Shown: positions 16,359 through 25,668, numbered from the stretch's first letter. The stretch is DNA of 64,000 bases from Bauldia sp. (GCA_026126065.1 JAHCJY010000003.1:496001-560000), one strand, 5' to 3'. The notes: generated from the sequence alone by a model not told the origin. Numbers and translations are program-made.

Positions 16359-18515
16359 CTAGCTTGCTGCGGCCGTGGTCTCGCTGCCCGGTAGTACGCC
16401 GGGCAGCGCCGCCGTCTCCGCGGCATCCGCCGGGCGGCCGACAAGGAAGCCCTGAAGCTCGTCGCAGCCGCAGCGCAGCAGGAAGTCCCGGTGCGCCTGC
16501 GTCTCGACGCCCTCCGCCGTCACGCTGAGGCCGATGGCGTGGGCAAGGTCCACGATTCCGCGCACGATCGACCGTGCGCCGGACGATGACTCAATGCCGA
16601 TCAGGAACGACCGGTCGATCTTCACGCGATGAAGTGCGGCCGAGCGCAGGTAGCGCAGCGACGAATAGCCGGTGCCGAAATCGTCGATTGCGATGCGGAA
16701 ACCGGCCTCGCGCAACGCGCGGATCGCGCGGCCGGACTGATCCTCCTCCGAAACGATGACGCTCTCGGTCACCTCGAGTTCGATCTGGTCGATCGCGATC
16801 CTGGACTCGCGGAGGATCGCCAGCAGGCGCGCCGGATAGTCGCCCTGGCGGAGTTCCAATGCTGAAACGTTGATGGCGGCCGGCACCGCCCAGCCAACGA
16901 TTGCCCGACATGTCTCGCGCAGGACGAATTCGCCCAGCGGCAGGATCAGGCCGGTCTCCTCGGCGAGCGGGATGAAGACCGAGGGCGGAACCTCGCCGCG
17001 CTCCGGGTGCACCCACCGGCATAGCGCCTCGACGCCGGTAATCGCATTCGACCGCGCCGCCCGCACCGGCTGGAACACAACGTCGAGCTCGTCCCTACCG
17101 ATCGCGGCGCGGAGATCCTCCTCCAGGCGCTGGCGCGCGACGGCGTCCTGCCCCAGTTCCTCGGTGAACAGGCGAAACAGGTTCCGGCCCTCGGCCTTCG
17201 CCTTGTACAGCGCGATGTCGGCCTGTCGCATCAGTTCCGTAGGCGTGATTGCCGGCGTACCGCCGGCGGGGGCGGTGGCCGCCCCGATCGATACGCCAAC
17301 CGACACGAGCCCCTCGGGGAGCTGCAACGGCTGGCCGACAGCCGCAATGAGCCGGCACGAGAGTTCGGCCAGCGCGGCTTCACCGTTGGTGCGGAAGAGG
17401 ACCGCAAACTCGTCGCCGCCGAGGCGGAAGACGGTGTCGGTCGTACGGATCGCGTGCCCGATACGGGCGCCGGTCTCGCGGATCACGCGGTCTCCGGCCG
17501 GATGGCCGAAGGCGTCGTTGACGTTCTTGAACCGGTCGAGATCGAGCATGAGAAGCGACGCGCCCGTACCGCCCTCCGGCCGGAGTATCTCCGCAAGCAT
17601 CCGCGCCAGCGCGGCGCGGTTGGGGAGCCCCGTCATCGTGTCGTGCAGCGCTTGGTGCCGGAATTCCCGCCCGCCCGCGACCAGCGCGCGATAGGACCGC
17701 GCGGCGCCGCGCGCGAGGAGGACGATAAGCCCGGCGAAGACAGCGAATGTCAGGCCGAGCCATGGCGCCGTCTCCCGCAGCATTGTCGAGCCGGGCCGCT
17801 CCGGCGTCCAGATGAGGTAGCCATCGACATCGGTGTCGCTGCCGAGCGGATAGGCAACCTCGCCGCCGCGCGTCTCCGGTCGCCACGCGAACCGGGCGCC
17901 TGCGAGGAGGTAGCTCGCGGCAAGTTCCGCCACGAAGGTCTGGTCGAGGAAACGGACGCTGGCGAACAGGAGCTCCGTGCCAGGCGCCTGCACGATGGCA
18001 GTCGAACTGGGCACGATCGGCATCGCGCTCACGATCGCCGGCCGCCCCTCCACGACCGCGACTTCCGCCTCGACGGGTGCCCCGGCGCGAACCCGCGCCG
18101 CCATTTCCGCCACGGCCTGCGGCAGCGCCAGCACTACGCCCGGCCCGGCGCCCTGGCCGTCGGCCATGCCATAGATCGCCCGTCCGGCCTCATCGAGCAC
18201 AAAGGTGCGGTCGTGTCCGAAGTAGTCATACATCCACACGCCGAGGTTCTCGTCTACCCAGGCGTAGTCGAAGGCGAACTTCGTCTTGACGACGGCGTCG
18301 TCCCACAGGGCGACGCTCTCCTGGTCATGGACGATGATGTCCGTTTCGGCTTCCAGAAGATGGGCGACGAGCCGCGTCTGGTTCTGGATCGCAAGCGTAT
18401 CGCTTCGCGTCGCGGACCATGCAGTGACCGCCGCCACGGCGCCAAGGCCGACCAGGATCACCCCCAGCGCGATGAACCGGACGGGCAGCACTCCCCCGCG
18501 ATCAAGCGCCAGCAT
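16359..18515 (-). CDS. CHASE4-GGDEF-EAL membrane c-di-GMP enzyme
   Basis: A 718-residue bifunctional signalling protein. Residues 13-33 form the first membrane helix, about 40-245 a periplasmic CHASE4-type sensor (VHDQESVALWDDAVVKT is characteristic), and 251-269 a second helix. The GGDEF domain has an intact LGGDEFA active site (365-371), so it can make c-di-GMP. The EAL domain keeps GVEALCRW, EVTES, DDFGTGYSS and KIDRSF, so it can also degrade it. The net direction is probably set by the sensor. ATG 18515 is preferred (AGGA just upstream, directly before the basic/hydrophobic anchor) over a GTG 10 codons earlier. Confidence 0.93.
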   Translation of the reverse strand: MLALDRGGVLPVRFIALGVILVGLGAVAAVTAWSATRSDTLAIQNQTRLVAHLLEAETDIIVHDQESVALWDDAVVKTKFAFDYAWVDENLGVWMYDYFGHDRTFVLDEAGRAIYGMADGQGAGPGVVLALPQAVAEMAARVRAGAPVEAEVAVVEGRPAIVSAMPIVPSSTAIVQAPGTELLFASVRFLDQTFVAELAASYLLAGARFAWRPETRGGEVAYPLGSDTDVDGYLIWTPERPGSTMLRETAPWLGLTFAVFAGLIVLLARGAARSYRALVAGGREFRHQALHDTMTGLPNRAALARMLAEILRPEGGTGASLLMLDLDRFKNVNDAFGHPAGDRVIRETGARIGHAIRTTDTVFRLGGDEFAVLFRTNGEAALAELSCRLIAAVGQPLQLPEGLVSVGVSIGAATAPAGGTPAITPTELMRQADIALYKAKAEGRNLFRLFTEELGQDAVARQRLEEDLRAAIGRDELDVVFQPVRAARSNAITGVEALCRWVHPERGEVPPSVFIPLAEETGLILPLGEFVLRETCRAIVGWAVPAAINVSALELRQGDYPARLLAILRESRIAIDQIELEVTESVIVSEEDQSGRAIRALREAGFRIAIDDFGTGYSSLRYLRSAALHRVKIDRSFLIGIESSSGARSIVRGIVDLAHAIGLSVTAEGVETQAHRDFLLRCGCDELQGFLVGRPADAAETAALPGVLPGSETTAAAS
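16383..16407 (+). terminator. Hairpin that may end the csbD transcript
   Basis: Perfect 9-bp inverted repeat GCTGCCCGG / CCGGGCAGC around a 7-base loop, 30 bases after the CsbD stop but inside the C-terminal codons of the convergent GGDEF-EAL gene. No T-run follows, so Rho-independent activity is uncertain. Confidence 0.4.
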
Positions 18516-18720
18516 GACTTCCTGCCGCTCCGGCACGCGATACACATAGCCCGGCCCGCGCCAACAGCCAGGGACTGCTCGGCGCGAAGTTTAGCGCGGC
18601 GGAGCTAACGGCCGGTCAACAGAGGCTGCACAGAGCTTAACGATCTGCCGCGACGCGTGTTTCACCCGCCGCGCACGGCCGCTCATGGCATTCGCAGTGC
18701 GATGGCGTTGAAATCCTGCC

Positions 18721-19185
18721 TCAGGCCGCGTGGTGCGTGGCGCCCTCGGTGAGCACGCCGTAGAGCAGCGCCGGGTCCGGTGCGTTCCGGAGCCGCGTCG
18801 CGACGCCCGGCTCACGGAGGATGCGGGCGATGCGGGCGAGGGCCTTGAGGTGGTCGGCGCCGGCATTCTCCGGCGCCAGAAGAAGGAACAGAAGGTCGAC
18901 GGGCTGGTCGTCGAGGGCTTCGAAGTCGATCGGCTTCGGCACCCGGGCAAAAACGCCGTGAATCTGGGTGAGGCCGGGCAGCTTGCCGTGCGGAATCGCA
19001 ATTCCGCCGCCTACCCCGGTCGATCCGAGCTTCTCGCGCTGCAGCAGCGTTTCGAAGATCGTGCGCTCATCGAGGCCGGTGATCTCCGCGCCTTTCTGGG
19101 CGAGTTCCTGGATCGCCTGCTTCTTGCTGTTTGCCTTCATCGAAGGAATGACGGAATCGGGACGGATCAGGTCACTCAGGTCCAT
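18721..19185 (-). CDS. ptsN: PTS IIA-Ntr protein
   Basis: A 154-residue EIIA-Ntr domain, the output protein of the nitrogen-related phosphotransfer system, which is phosphorylated on H66 (IAIPHGKL) by NPr and modulates potassium transport, nitrogen and stress regulation. Domain sequence is full length (MDLSDLIRPDSVIPSMKA to the end). AAGGAA lies 5 bases before the ATG. It is downstream of rpoN as in most proteobacteria, but the hpf gene normally between them is missing; instead there is a 348-base gap with a promoter and a hairpin. Confidence 0.96.
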   Translation of the reverse strand: MDLSDLIRPDSVIPSMKANSKKQAIQELAQKGAEITGLDERTIFETLLQREKLGSTGVGGGIAIPHGKLPGLTQIHGVFARVPKPIDFEALDDQPVDLLFLLLAPENAGADHLKALARIARILREPGVATRLRNAPDPALLYGVLTEGATHHAA

Positions 19186-19480
19186 GACTTTTCCTTCGTT
19201 GGGATCAGTTGCCGGCCGGCCCGCCGGGCCGGTGCGGTACGAGCGCAGGGCGCCGTGCGCGACCCGGCATCATGCCGGCAGCGCGCGGAGCGGCGGACGG
19301 AAGCTTCCTTCCGCCGGAAAACGGCTGACGCTCGAAAATGATCCTCGGCCTTTCATCGATTACGACCGGCGTTCGAGGGGCGACATCGCACGCTCTCTGG
19401 CTCTTGTGCCGCCGCGAGCCCGTCAAGGCCGCGACCCGGTCCATGAACGACGGGGCCGAAGCCCGCACGTTCCGCGAGCC
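19186..19480 (-). other. Long untranslated leader of ptsN
   Basis: Leader between the predicted promoter and ptsN. It holds a strong hairpin CCGGCCC-GCC-GGGCCGG (19216-19232) about 30 bases before the ptsN ATG. An 87-codon open frame crosses it but shows no resemblance to Hpf or any known protein. Confidence 0.4.
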
Positions 19481-19509
19481 CTTCTAGGGAAGGGACGCGG
19501 TTAAGTCAA
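19481..19509 (-). promoter_or_regulatory. Predicted sigma-70 promoter for ptsN
   Basis: Minus strand reads TTGACT, 17 bases, TAGAAG, just after the rpoN stop at 19534. The -35 is close to consensus and the spacing optimal; the -10 is moderate. Confidence 0.5.
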
Positions 19510-19533
19510 TGTTTGGCCAAAAACCGTACGGAA

Positions 19534-21072
19534 TCAAACGTTTGCGTGACGGTCGCGGCGCCGGTTGACGGACGAGGGTATATGCATCGACTCGCGATAT
19601 TTGGCGACCGTGCGGCGGGCGATGTCGATGCCCTGCCTGCGAAGGAGCTTCACGATCGTGTCGTCGGAGAGCGCCGTATCCGTCTCCCCGTCGATAAGGG
19701 TGCGGATGTGATGGCGCACCGCTTCCGCGGAATGCGCCTCGCCGCCGCCGGCGGCTGGAATGGACGACGTGAAAAAGTACTTCAGCTCGAAGATGCCGCG
19801 CTGCGTGGCCATGTACTTGTTCGACGTGACCCGGCTGACCGTCGATTCGTGCATCGAGATCGCGTCCGCCACGGCCTTGAGGTTGAGCGGCCGCAAATGG
19901 GCGACGCCGTGTGCGAGGAAGCCGTCCTGCTGGCGGACGATCTCGGTCGCCACCTTGAGGATGGTGCGGGCGCGCCGGTCGAGGCTGTCGACCAGCCATT
20001 TGGCGGTCTGGAACCGCTCGGCGAGGAAGGCACGGTCGGTGTCCTTCTTCGAGGCGCCCGAGACAGTCGCGTAGTAGCTGTGATTGACGAGGAGGCGCGG
20101 CAGCGTCTCGTTGTTGAGCTCGATCCGCCAGTCTCCGTCCGGCCCGGGCGTCACCATCACGTCGGGGATCAGCGTCTGGATGGGCGCGTGGTCGAAGCCC
20201 GCGCCCGGCTTGGGGTTCAGCAGCCGGAGCTCCGCAAGCATGTCCGAGAGGTCCGCTTCATCCACCCCGCAAAGGCGGCGGAGTCCGGCATAATCCCGCT
20301 TCGCGACGAGGTCGAGATTGGCGAGCAGCGCCTGCATTGCCGGGTCGAGGCGGTTGCGTTCGCCAAGCTGGAGGGCGAGGCATTCCTCGAGGCTCGCGGC
20401 AAACACGCCGGTGGGCTCGAAGCCCTTGAGGAGGGCGAGCGTCCGGTTCACGAGCGCGGTCGACGCGCCGAGCCGCCGCGCGAGTTCGGCCGGGTCAGTG
20501 CGGAGATAGCCCGCCTCGTCGAGCTCCGAGATCAGCGACACACCGACGATCCGCATCTGGGCGTCGGTGGTGGCAAGGCCGAGCTGCTCGGTGAGAAACT
20601 CGGGCAGCGTCTTCCCCGCGGCGACGAACGCCTCGAGATTGTAGTCGTCCGAGGACACCGGCTGGCGGCTCGGCGCCGTTGCCCAGCTCTCGACCGGCAG
20701 CGCGGGGGCCGTATCGGAGAGGGCGCGGGGGTTGTCGTCCTGAAAGACGTTGGAGAGGTCGGAATCGAGCTTCTCGGCGATCGCCTGCGGCGCGTTGGCG
20801 AACTCGGTGTCGACCCAGGTTTCCTCGCCGCCGTCGCTTCCGTCATGGGCGCCGGCGATGTCGGCGCGGTCGTCACCACGCTCGTCCGCAACAAGCGGCC
20901 CGGCGTCGTCGGCATCCACGCGCTCGAGCAGCGGATTGCGCTCGAGTTCGGCGTCGACATAAGCGGCGAGATCAAGGCTCGAAAGCTGCAGCAGCTTGAT
21001 GGCCTGCATCAGCTGCGGCGTCATCACCAGCGACTGACTGGTACGAAGCTCGGCTTTTAGGGAAAGGGCCAT
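19534..21072 (-). CDS. rpoN: RNA polymerase sigma-54 factor
   Basis: A 512-residue RpoN. Region I is the activator-interacting start (LKAELRTSQSLVMTPQLMQA and LLQLSSLDLAAYV); after an acidic linker comes the core-binding domain and a C-terminal DNA-binding part with the HTH and the RpoN box ARRTVAKYRE (near 495). It directs transcription from -24/-12 promoters together with enhancer-binding ATPases. Genome context lptC-lptA-lptB-rpoN-ptsN is typical of alphaproteobacteria. The ribosome-binding site is weak. Expected to influence nitrogen and carbon metabolism; no clear -24/-12 site was found in the window. Confidence 0.97.
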   Translation of the reverse strand: MALSLKAELRTSQSLVMTPQLMQAIKLLQLSSLDLAAYVDAELERNPLLERVDADDAGPLVADERGDDRADIAGAHDGSDGGEETWVDTEFANAPQAIAEKLDSDLSNVFQDDNPRALSDTAPALPVESWATAPSRQPVSSDDYNLEAFVAAGKTLPEFLTEQLGLATTDAQMRIVGVSLISELDEAGYLRTDPAELARRLGASTALVNRTLALLKGFEPTGVFAASLEECLALQLGERNRLDPAMQALLANLDLVAKRDYAGLRRLCGVDEADLSDMLAELRLLNPKPGAGFDHAPIQTLIPDVMVTPGPDGDWRIELNNETLPRLLVNHSYYATVSGASKKDTDRAFLAERFQTAKWLVDSLDRRARTILKVATEIVRQQDGFLAHGVAHLRPLNLKAVADAISMHESTVSRVTSNKYMATQRGIFELKYFFTSSIPAAGGGEAHSAEAVRHHIRTLIDGETDTALSDDTIVKLLRRQGIDIARRTVAKYRESMHIPSSVNRRRDRHANV

Positions 21073-21140
21073 ACGCTACGCGACCGGGGGTTGGTCCAAA
21101 ATTTGCTTGCCCGCTTTTGTTAGCGCAGTCCTTCAGATGA

Positions 21141-21944
21141 TCAAAGAGTAAACTCCTCCCCGAGGTAAAGACGCCGCACGTCCGCATTGGCAATGATGTC
21201 GTCCGGCCGTCCCTCCATCAGCACGCGACCGGTGTGGATGATGTAGGCGCGGTCGACCAGGCCCAGCGTTTCCCTCACATTGTGGTCCGTGACCAGCACG
21301 CCGATGCCGCGCTGCGTGAGGTGGCGAACCAGCGCGTGGATGTCGCCGACCGCGATCGGATCGATGCCGGCGAAGGGTTCGTCCAGCAGCATGAAGGCCG
21401 GCCGTCCGGCGATGGCGCGCGCAATCTCGCATCGCCGCCGTTCGCCGCCCGACAGCGCGCGGGCCTGTGACCTCCGCAGATGCGCGATGTGAAACTCCTC
21501 GAGCAGGGCGTCGAGCTGCTCCTCGCGGCGGTGCCGGTCCTTCTCGACCAGTTCGAGGATGGCGAGGATGTTGGCTTCGACCGTGAGCCCGCGGAAGATC
21601 GATGCCTCCTGGGGCAGGTAGCCGATGCCGAGGCGGGCGCGCCGGTACATCGGGAGATCGGTGATGGCGTGGCCGTCGAGGTCTATTGCGCCCGTGTCGG
21701 CGCGGATGAGACCGGTGATGAGATAGAATACCGTGGTCTTTCCCGCGCCGTTCGGCCCGAGCAGCCCCACCGCCTCGCCGCGCGCAACCGCGATCGAGAC
21801 GTCGTCCACCACGCGGTTCGCCCGAAAGCTCTTGCCCAGATTGCGGGCAACCAGCCATCCGGGCCCGCCGGCATCCGGATAGATCTGCGACGGCGGGTGC
21901 GGCGCGTGCTCGGCGGGATTCCGGGGCAGGGGACGTCGGGCCAT
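21141..21944 (-). CDS. lptB: LPS export ABC ATPase
   Basis: A 267-residue ABC ATPase that powers extraction of lipopolysaccharide from the inner membrane with LptF/LptG. Walker A is GPNGAGKTT, signature LSGGERRRCEIARA, Walker B FMLLDEPFAGIDP and the switch His in VTDHNVRE. An N-terminal extension of about 28 residues before the ATPase core is longer than usual. ATG 21944 has GGGAG 8 bases upstream; GTG 21962 is an alternative. It lies 85 bases after lptA and 68 before rpoN on the same strand. Confidence 0.96.
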   Translation of the reverse strand: MARRPLPRNPAEHAPHPPSQIYPDAGGPGWLVARNLGKSFRANRVVDDVSIAVARGEAVGLLGPNGAGKTTVFYLITGLIRADTGAIDLDGHAITDLPMYRRARLGIGYLPQEASIFRGLTVEANILAILELVEKDRHRREEQLDALLEEFHIAHLRRSQARALSGGERRRCEIARAIAGRPAFMLLDEPFAGIDPIAVGDIHALVRHLTQRGIGVLVTDHNVRETLGLVDRAYIIHTGRVLMEGRPDDIIANADVRRLYLGEEFTL

Positions 21945-22029
21945 CAACGTCGCTCCCGCCACGGCAGGAGATGTTGACGTTTGACCCGGTCGGGTCGCCC
22001 GGCAGGGCCGGTCCGCCGCCGGCGCCTGG

Positions 22030-22548
22030 TCAATTGCGCGTTCCCGGCGTGATCACAGTCTGCACCCGCCCCGTTGCCGGTGCTTCGAGCCGCCATGTGC
22101 CGGTCTCGAGGTCAACGGTGAAAGTCTCGCCGTTCATCTCGTTGGCGCCGTCGGAGAGGCGGACATTGCCGGTCATGGTGATCGTCTGCCGCGCCATGTC
22201 CATGACCGCGCGCGCAGCACTCGCCCGTTGCGTTCCTGAAGTCACCACGACGTTGCCGGTCGCTTCGAGCCGGTCGAAACTGTTCGCTCCGCCCTCGGGG
22301 ACGGTGATGCGGAGGGAATCGGCCCGGATTTCCATGTCACCGCGCACGGCGACCACCGCGCCCGTGAAGAGGAATATCTGGGTGCCGTTCGCCGTTGAGC
22401 GTTCCAGCACCAGCGACCGGATGTCGAGCGGGTCGTTCGTGTCGTCAAGGACGCCGCCGAACATCGGCGTCGTTCCTTGCGGCAGCGCGACCGTAGCGGC
22501 GAGACCAAGGCTCAAGGCGAGGACAGCGCGCGCGACGGTCCGTTTCAC
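22030..22548 (-). CDS. lptA: LPS transport periplasmic protein LptA
   Basis: A 172-residue exported OstA-domain protein that bridges LPS from LptC to the outer-membrane LptD. It has a signal peptide (MKRTVARAVLALSLGLAATV) and the beta-jellyroll repeats characteristic of LptA (GAVVAVRGDMEIRADSLRI, RLEATGNVVVTSGTQRASA, TMTGNVRLSDGANEMNGE). The ATG overlaps the lptC stop (ATGA), so the two are coupled. Confidence 0.93.
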   Translation of the reverse strand: MKRTVARAVLALSLGLAATVALPQGTTPMFGGVLDDTNDPLDIRSLVLERSTANGTQIFLFTGAVVAVRGDMEIRADSLRITVPEGGANSFDRLEATGNVVVTSGTQRASAARAVMDMARQTITMTGNVRLSDGANEMNGETFTVDLETGTWRLEAPATGRVQTVITPGTRN

Positions 22549-23255
22549 GGCGGGCCTCCCATGGTCATCACGGCGTGGACGCCGCCGCCGATCGTCATGC
22601 GCTCGGTCGTCATGTCGAGCGTGTTGCCTTCAATCGTCACCCCATCGGCGCGCAACGTGAACGGCCTGTCGGTCGTGATCGTGCCGTTGGCGACATCGAC
22701 GACGATCGTCTCCATCGTGGCATCGATGCCGTTGTCGAGCGTCATCGTCAGCCCGCCCGAAAGCCGCATCGTCCCCGTGCGCTGGTCGTAGTCACCGGCA
22801 GGCGCCGTGAAGGCGGCGTTGATGCCGTCCGGCAGTTCGAAATTGGCGCGTACGCCTTCCAGCGTCAGGACGTCCGGATCGTCGTTGCGCTGGGTCGCCC
22901 GGTCGGCCTCGAGCGCATATGCTTCGCCCCCCGCCTGGTAGCCCGTCAGGCGTGGCCGCTCGATGACGGTGGCTTCGCCGCCGAAGACGATGTTGTCATA
23001 GTTCACCTCCGGGACGTCCGCTGGCGTGCCGCTCCGCGTCACCACCACATAGGCGGCCACGGCGACGATCACCGCGGCCGGCAGCGCGATGCGGAGGAAG
23101 CGGACGCGCCGCGAATGCCGGGCCGCTGCGGGAAAGCCGTCGGCGGCGTTGCGCGGCGCCACTTCGATCCGGCCCGTCGCGCGCTCGTCGCGCCGGATCG
23201 GCCGCCGCGTCGGTCCCTCGAAGGGCGCATCCGCTGATGGCGGGTTCAAGGTCAC
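22545..23255 (-). CDS. lptC: LPS export protein LptC
   Basis: A 236-residue bitopic inner-membrane protein. After a Pro/Arg-rich cytoplasmic tail comes one membrane helix (FLRIALPAAVIVAVAAYVVV) and a periplasmic beta-jellyroll (VERPRLTGYQAGGEAYALEA-type strand pattern) that hands LPS to LptA. The long cytoplasmic tail is usual in alphaproteobacterial LptC. Start at GTG 23255, with GGGA 6 bases upstream and 25 bases after the RNase D stop; no ATG in this frame fits. Coupled to lptA. Confidence 0.9.
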   Translation of the reverse strand: MTLNPPSADAPFEGPTRRPIRRDERATGRIEVAPRNAADGFPAAARHSRRVRFLRIALPAAVIVAVAAYVVVTRSGTPADVPEVNYDNIVFGGEATVIERPRLTGYQAGGEAYALEADRATQRNDDPDVLTLEGVRANFELPDGINAAFTAPAGDYDQRTGTMRLSGGLTMTLDNGIDATMETIVVDVANGTITTDRPFTLRADGVTIEGNTLDMTTERMTIGGGVHAVMTMGGPP

Positions 23256-23280
23256 GATCGTCCCGGCTCGGCCTGCCCGG

Positions 23281-23895
23281 TCAGATATGGGCGAAGATGT
23301 CTTCGTCCGGCCATCCGGCAAGATCAAGGCGCGCCCGCGTCGGCAGGAAGCCGAAGCAGGCCTCGGCGAGTTCCCGCCGCCCGTCGCGGTCGAGCCGCCG
23401 GTCGAGTTCGGCCTTGAGCCGGTGGAGGTAGAGGACGTCGGATGCCGCATACGCGATCTGCGCCTCGGACAGCGTGGCGGCTGCCCAGTCGGAGCTCTGC
23501 TGTTGCTTGGACATCTCGATGTCGAGGAACTCGCGCACGAGATCCTTGAGGCCGTGCCGATCGGTATAGGTGCGGGTCAGCCGCGACGCGATCTTGGTGC
23601 AGAAGATCGGCCCCGCCATGACGCCGAACGTCCTGTACAGGAGCGCCACGTCGAAGCGCGCGAAGTGGAAGATCTTCGTCCGTCCCGAATCGCCCAGCAG
23701 TGCCATGAGGTTTGGCGCGGGCGCCGCATCCTTGGCGATCTGTACGATGTCGACGGTGCCGTCACCCGGCGACAGCTGGACGAGGCACAGCCGGTCCCGG
23801 TGCGGGTTGAGGCCGAGCGCCTCGGTGTCGATGGCGACCGCCCCGGCATAGGCGGCAAGGTCCGGCAGATCGTTCTTGTGGATACGGATGGTCAT
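23281..23895 (-). CDS. Ribonuclease D-type 3'-5' exonuclease
   Basis: A 204-residue DEDDy exonuclease domain without the HRDC domains of full-length RNase D. Catalytic acids are in AIDTEALGL (Exo I), HFARFDVALL (Exo II) and YAASDVLYLHRL (Exo III, Tyr and Asp). Such short RNase D proteins lead the lptC operon in many alphaproteobacteria. Expected cytoplasmic role in RNA 3'-end trimming. Confidence 0.92.
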   Translation of the reverse strand: MTIRIHKNDLPDLAAYAGAVAIDTEALGLNPHRDRLCLVQLSPGDGTVDIVQIAKDAAPAPNLMALLGDSGRTKIFHFARFDVALLYRTFGVMAGPIFCTKIASRLTRTYTDRHGLKDLVREFLDIEMSKQQQSSDWAAATLSEAQIAYAASDVLYLHRLKAELDRRLDRDGRRELAEACFGFLPTRARLDLAGWPDEDIFAHI

Positions 23896-24015
23896 GCCAT
23901 CCGAGTCTCACCCGCGCCGCACCGTGTCAATCGCGCGGCGCAGCTTCGCGGCCGGTGTCGCCACTCACGCACATCATCCGATCGTCGGACCGTGCCAGGG
24001 CGCGACGGCAGCGGC

Positions 24016-24171
24016 ATGACCCACCGCCGAAATCATGGAACGACGCGGTCGGCGAAGGCGGCGGCGAGCAGAGAGGCGGCGATGCTCTACGATGCGATGA
24101 CGCGGTCTGCGACGCCGTTCTACATCAAGCTCGACGGGACTTTCCTGTCCCGCGCTGACCCGCGACGGTGA
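24016..24171 (+). CDS. Doubtful 51-residue small ORF
   Basis: Lies in the otherwise empty gap upstream of the di-haem lipoprotein gene. The protein ends with a plausible stretch (AAMLYDAMTRSATPFYIKLD, then FLSRADPRR), but no ribosome-binding site precedes the ATG and no family is recognised. The remaining gap, 23896-24301, shows nothing else. Confidence 0.22.
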   Translation: MTHRRNHGTTRSAKAAASREAAMLYDAMTRSATPFYIKLDGTFLSRADPRR

Positions 24172-24301
24172 GCGCCACAGATCGGCGCCGGTCCACCGCC
24201 GGAAGACCCTGTCCGGGCCTTCCGCCTCTCGAATCCGGGCGGTGCTCGGACCCTGCAGACGCGATGGCGTGCGTGTATGCTGGCGGGAAGAAGCCGCGAG
24301 T

Positions 24302-25435
24302 ATGCAGAACATGACGACGCGTCTCCGCCTGCCGGGCCTCCTCTTCCTCGTCGCGCTGCTTGCTGCGTGCGGTGATGACAGTGAGCCGGCCGCTCCTCCG
24401 GTGCCGCCGGAGGCGATCCCCGGCGCTGAAGCGCCGCCGGTTCCAGCCGATCCGGTGGCTCCCGCGATCGAGGCGGCCCCGGTCCCTGCCGACGGTCCCG
24501 CTGCGTTGCCGCCCGTCGTGGAGCCTGCGCCGTCGGTGCCCGGGCCGGACCCCATCCCCCCGGCGCCGATACCCGTTCCGGTGGCGCCGGTTCCGGCCGA
24601 GCCGCCCGCCCCGACGCCCGCCGAAGCGGCGGCGCCCGCGGCGGACCCTGCGTTGACCTTCCGCGCGGCGGACCTGCCCGTCGACACCGCGCTCCGGGCG
24701 CGCATCGGCGCGATCGATCCTAGGGCTGCGCCGGCATTCGCCGCGCCGTGTCTGATCTGCCATGTCGCCCAGCCGGCAGCTGCCGGTCGGCTTGGGCCGA
24801 ACCTTTACGAGGTTGTCGGGCGCCTGGTGGCGGCTGATCCGGCTTTTGCCTACTCGCCGGAGTTGATCGCCCTCGGCGAAGCGGGCGCCGTCTGGACCTA
24901 CGAGCGCCTGGACGCCTTCCTCGCCGATCCGCAGGCGGCCGTGTCTGGCACGCGTATGAGCTTCACCGGCATTGCCGATGCCGAGGAGCGGGCCGGCACG
25001 ATCGCCTGGCTGAGATCGTTGGCCACCGAGCCGGCGACGCTCGCGGGCGGCGTCCGGCCCGAAGGCCGGATCGGCATCGCAACGACCTTCTCGACAGAGC
25101 AGGCCGACGCCGGCGGCGAGACGTACGGCAGGACGTGCATCCGCTGCCACGGCGACACGCTTCGCGGCGTCGTCGATGTCCGCGGCGAGGACGTCAATGG
25201 CGGCGATGGGCCGTCGCTGCGCAGCGCCAACTTCTTCAACCACTTCTTCGGCGGCTCGGTGGCGGACCTGTTCCACTATATCCAGGACCGGATGCCGCCC
25301 GTAGCGCCCGGCACGCTGTCCGACGAAACCACCGTCAACCTCATCGCCTTCATCCTCCGGACCAACGGCTTTGCTCCCGGCGAGCCGCTGCCGGCGGACC
25401 TCGCCGGCCTCGAGGCGATGGGCTTCTGGCAATAG
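24302..25435 (+). CDS. Di-haem cytochrome c lipoprotein with long Pro/Ala tether
   Basis: A 377-residue protein starting with a lipoprotein signal (lipobox LLAAC, lipidated C23), so anchored to a membrane facing the periplasm. Residues 28-117 are an extended Pro/Ala/Val-rich linker that would hold the haem domains away from the membrane. Haem sites are CLICH (150-154) and CIRCH in the second domain, with Met ligands likely in GTRMSFTG and QDRMPP. The second domain resembles that of the cytochrome at 4.3 kb. It lies 1.6 kb from the first PQQ dehydrogenase, facing it. An electron carrier to the caa3 oxidase is a reasonable inference. Confidence 0.88.
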   Translation: MQNMTTRLRLPGLLFLVALLAACGDDSEPAAPPVPPEAIPGAEAPPVPADPVAPAIEAAPVPADGPAALPPVVEPAPSVPGPDPIPPAPIPVPVAPVPAEPPAPTPAEAAAPAADPALTFRAADLPVDTALRARIGAIDPRAAPAFAAPCLICHVAQPAAAGRLGPNLYEVVGRLVAADPAFAYSPELIALGEAGAVWTYERLDAFLADPQAAVSGTRMSFTGIADAEERAGTIAWLRSLATEPATLAGGVRPEGRIGIATTFSTEQADAGGETYGRTCIRCHGDTLRGVVDVRGEDVNGGDGPSLRSANFFNHFFGGSVADLFHYIQDRMPPVAPGTLSDETTVNLIAFILRTNGFAPGEPLPADLAGLEAMGFWQ

Positions 25436-25668
25436 CGCCCGCGCCGGTCCGAGAAACGGCGAACCACGCATGCTCCAGGATGGCTTCGCTCAGGACCTGC
25501 TTTTGGCTCAGGTCCCGCCGCGTGCCCTGCTGTGGAGCTTTCGGTCGGGCAACGCCAGTTGGTGTCGACCCAAGTGCCCGAACTGTTGATCCGAGCGCGG
25601 TTCCCATCTTGACGCGGCTCCCCGTGGCGCCGAAACGTGGCCCGCTGGGTACTTAGGGGGACTGGCGG

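Noticed and set aside
19205..19468. An 87-codon frame in the rpoN-ptsN gap considered as a remnant of hpf.
   Set aside because: No resemblance to either Hpf domain in any frame of the gap.
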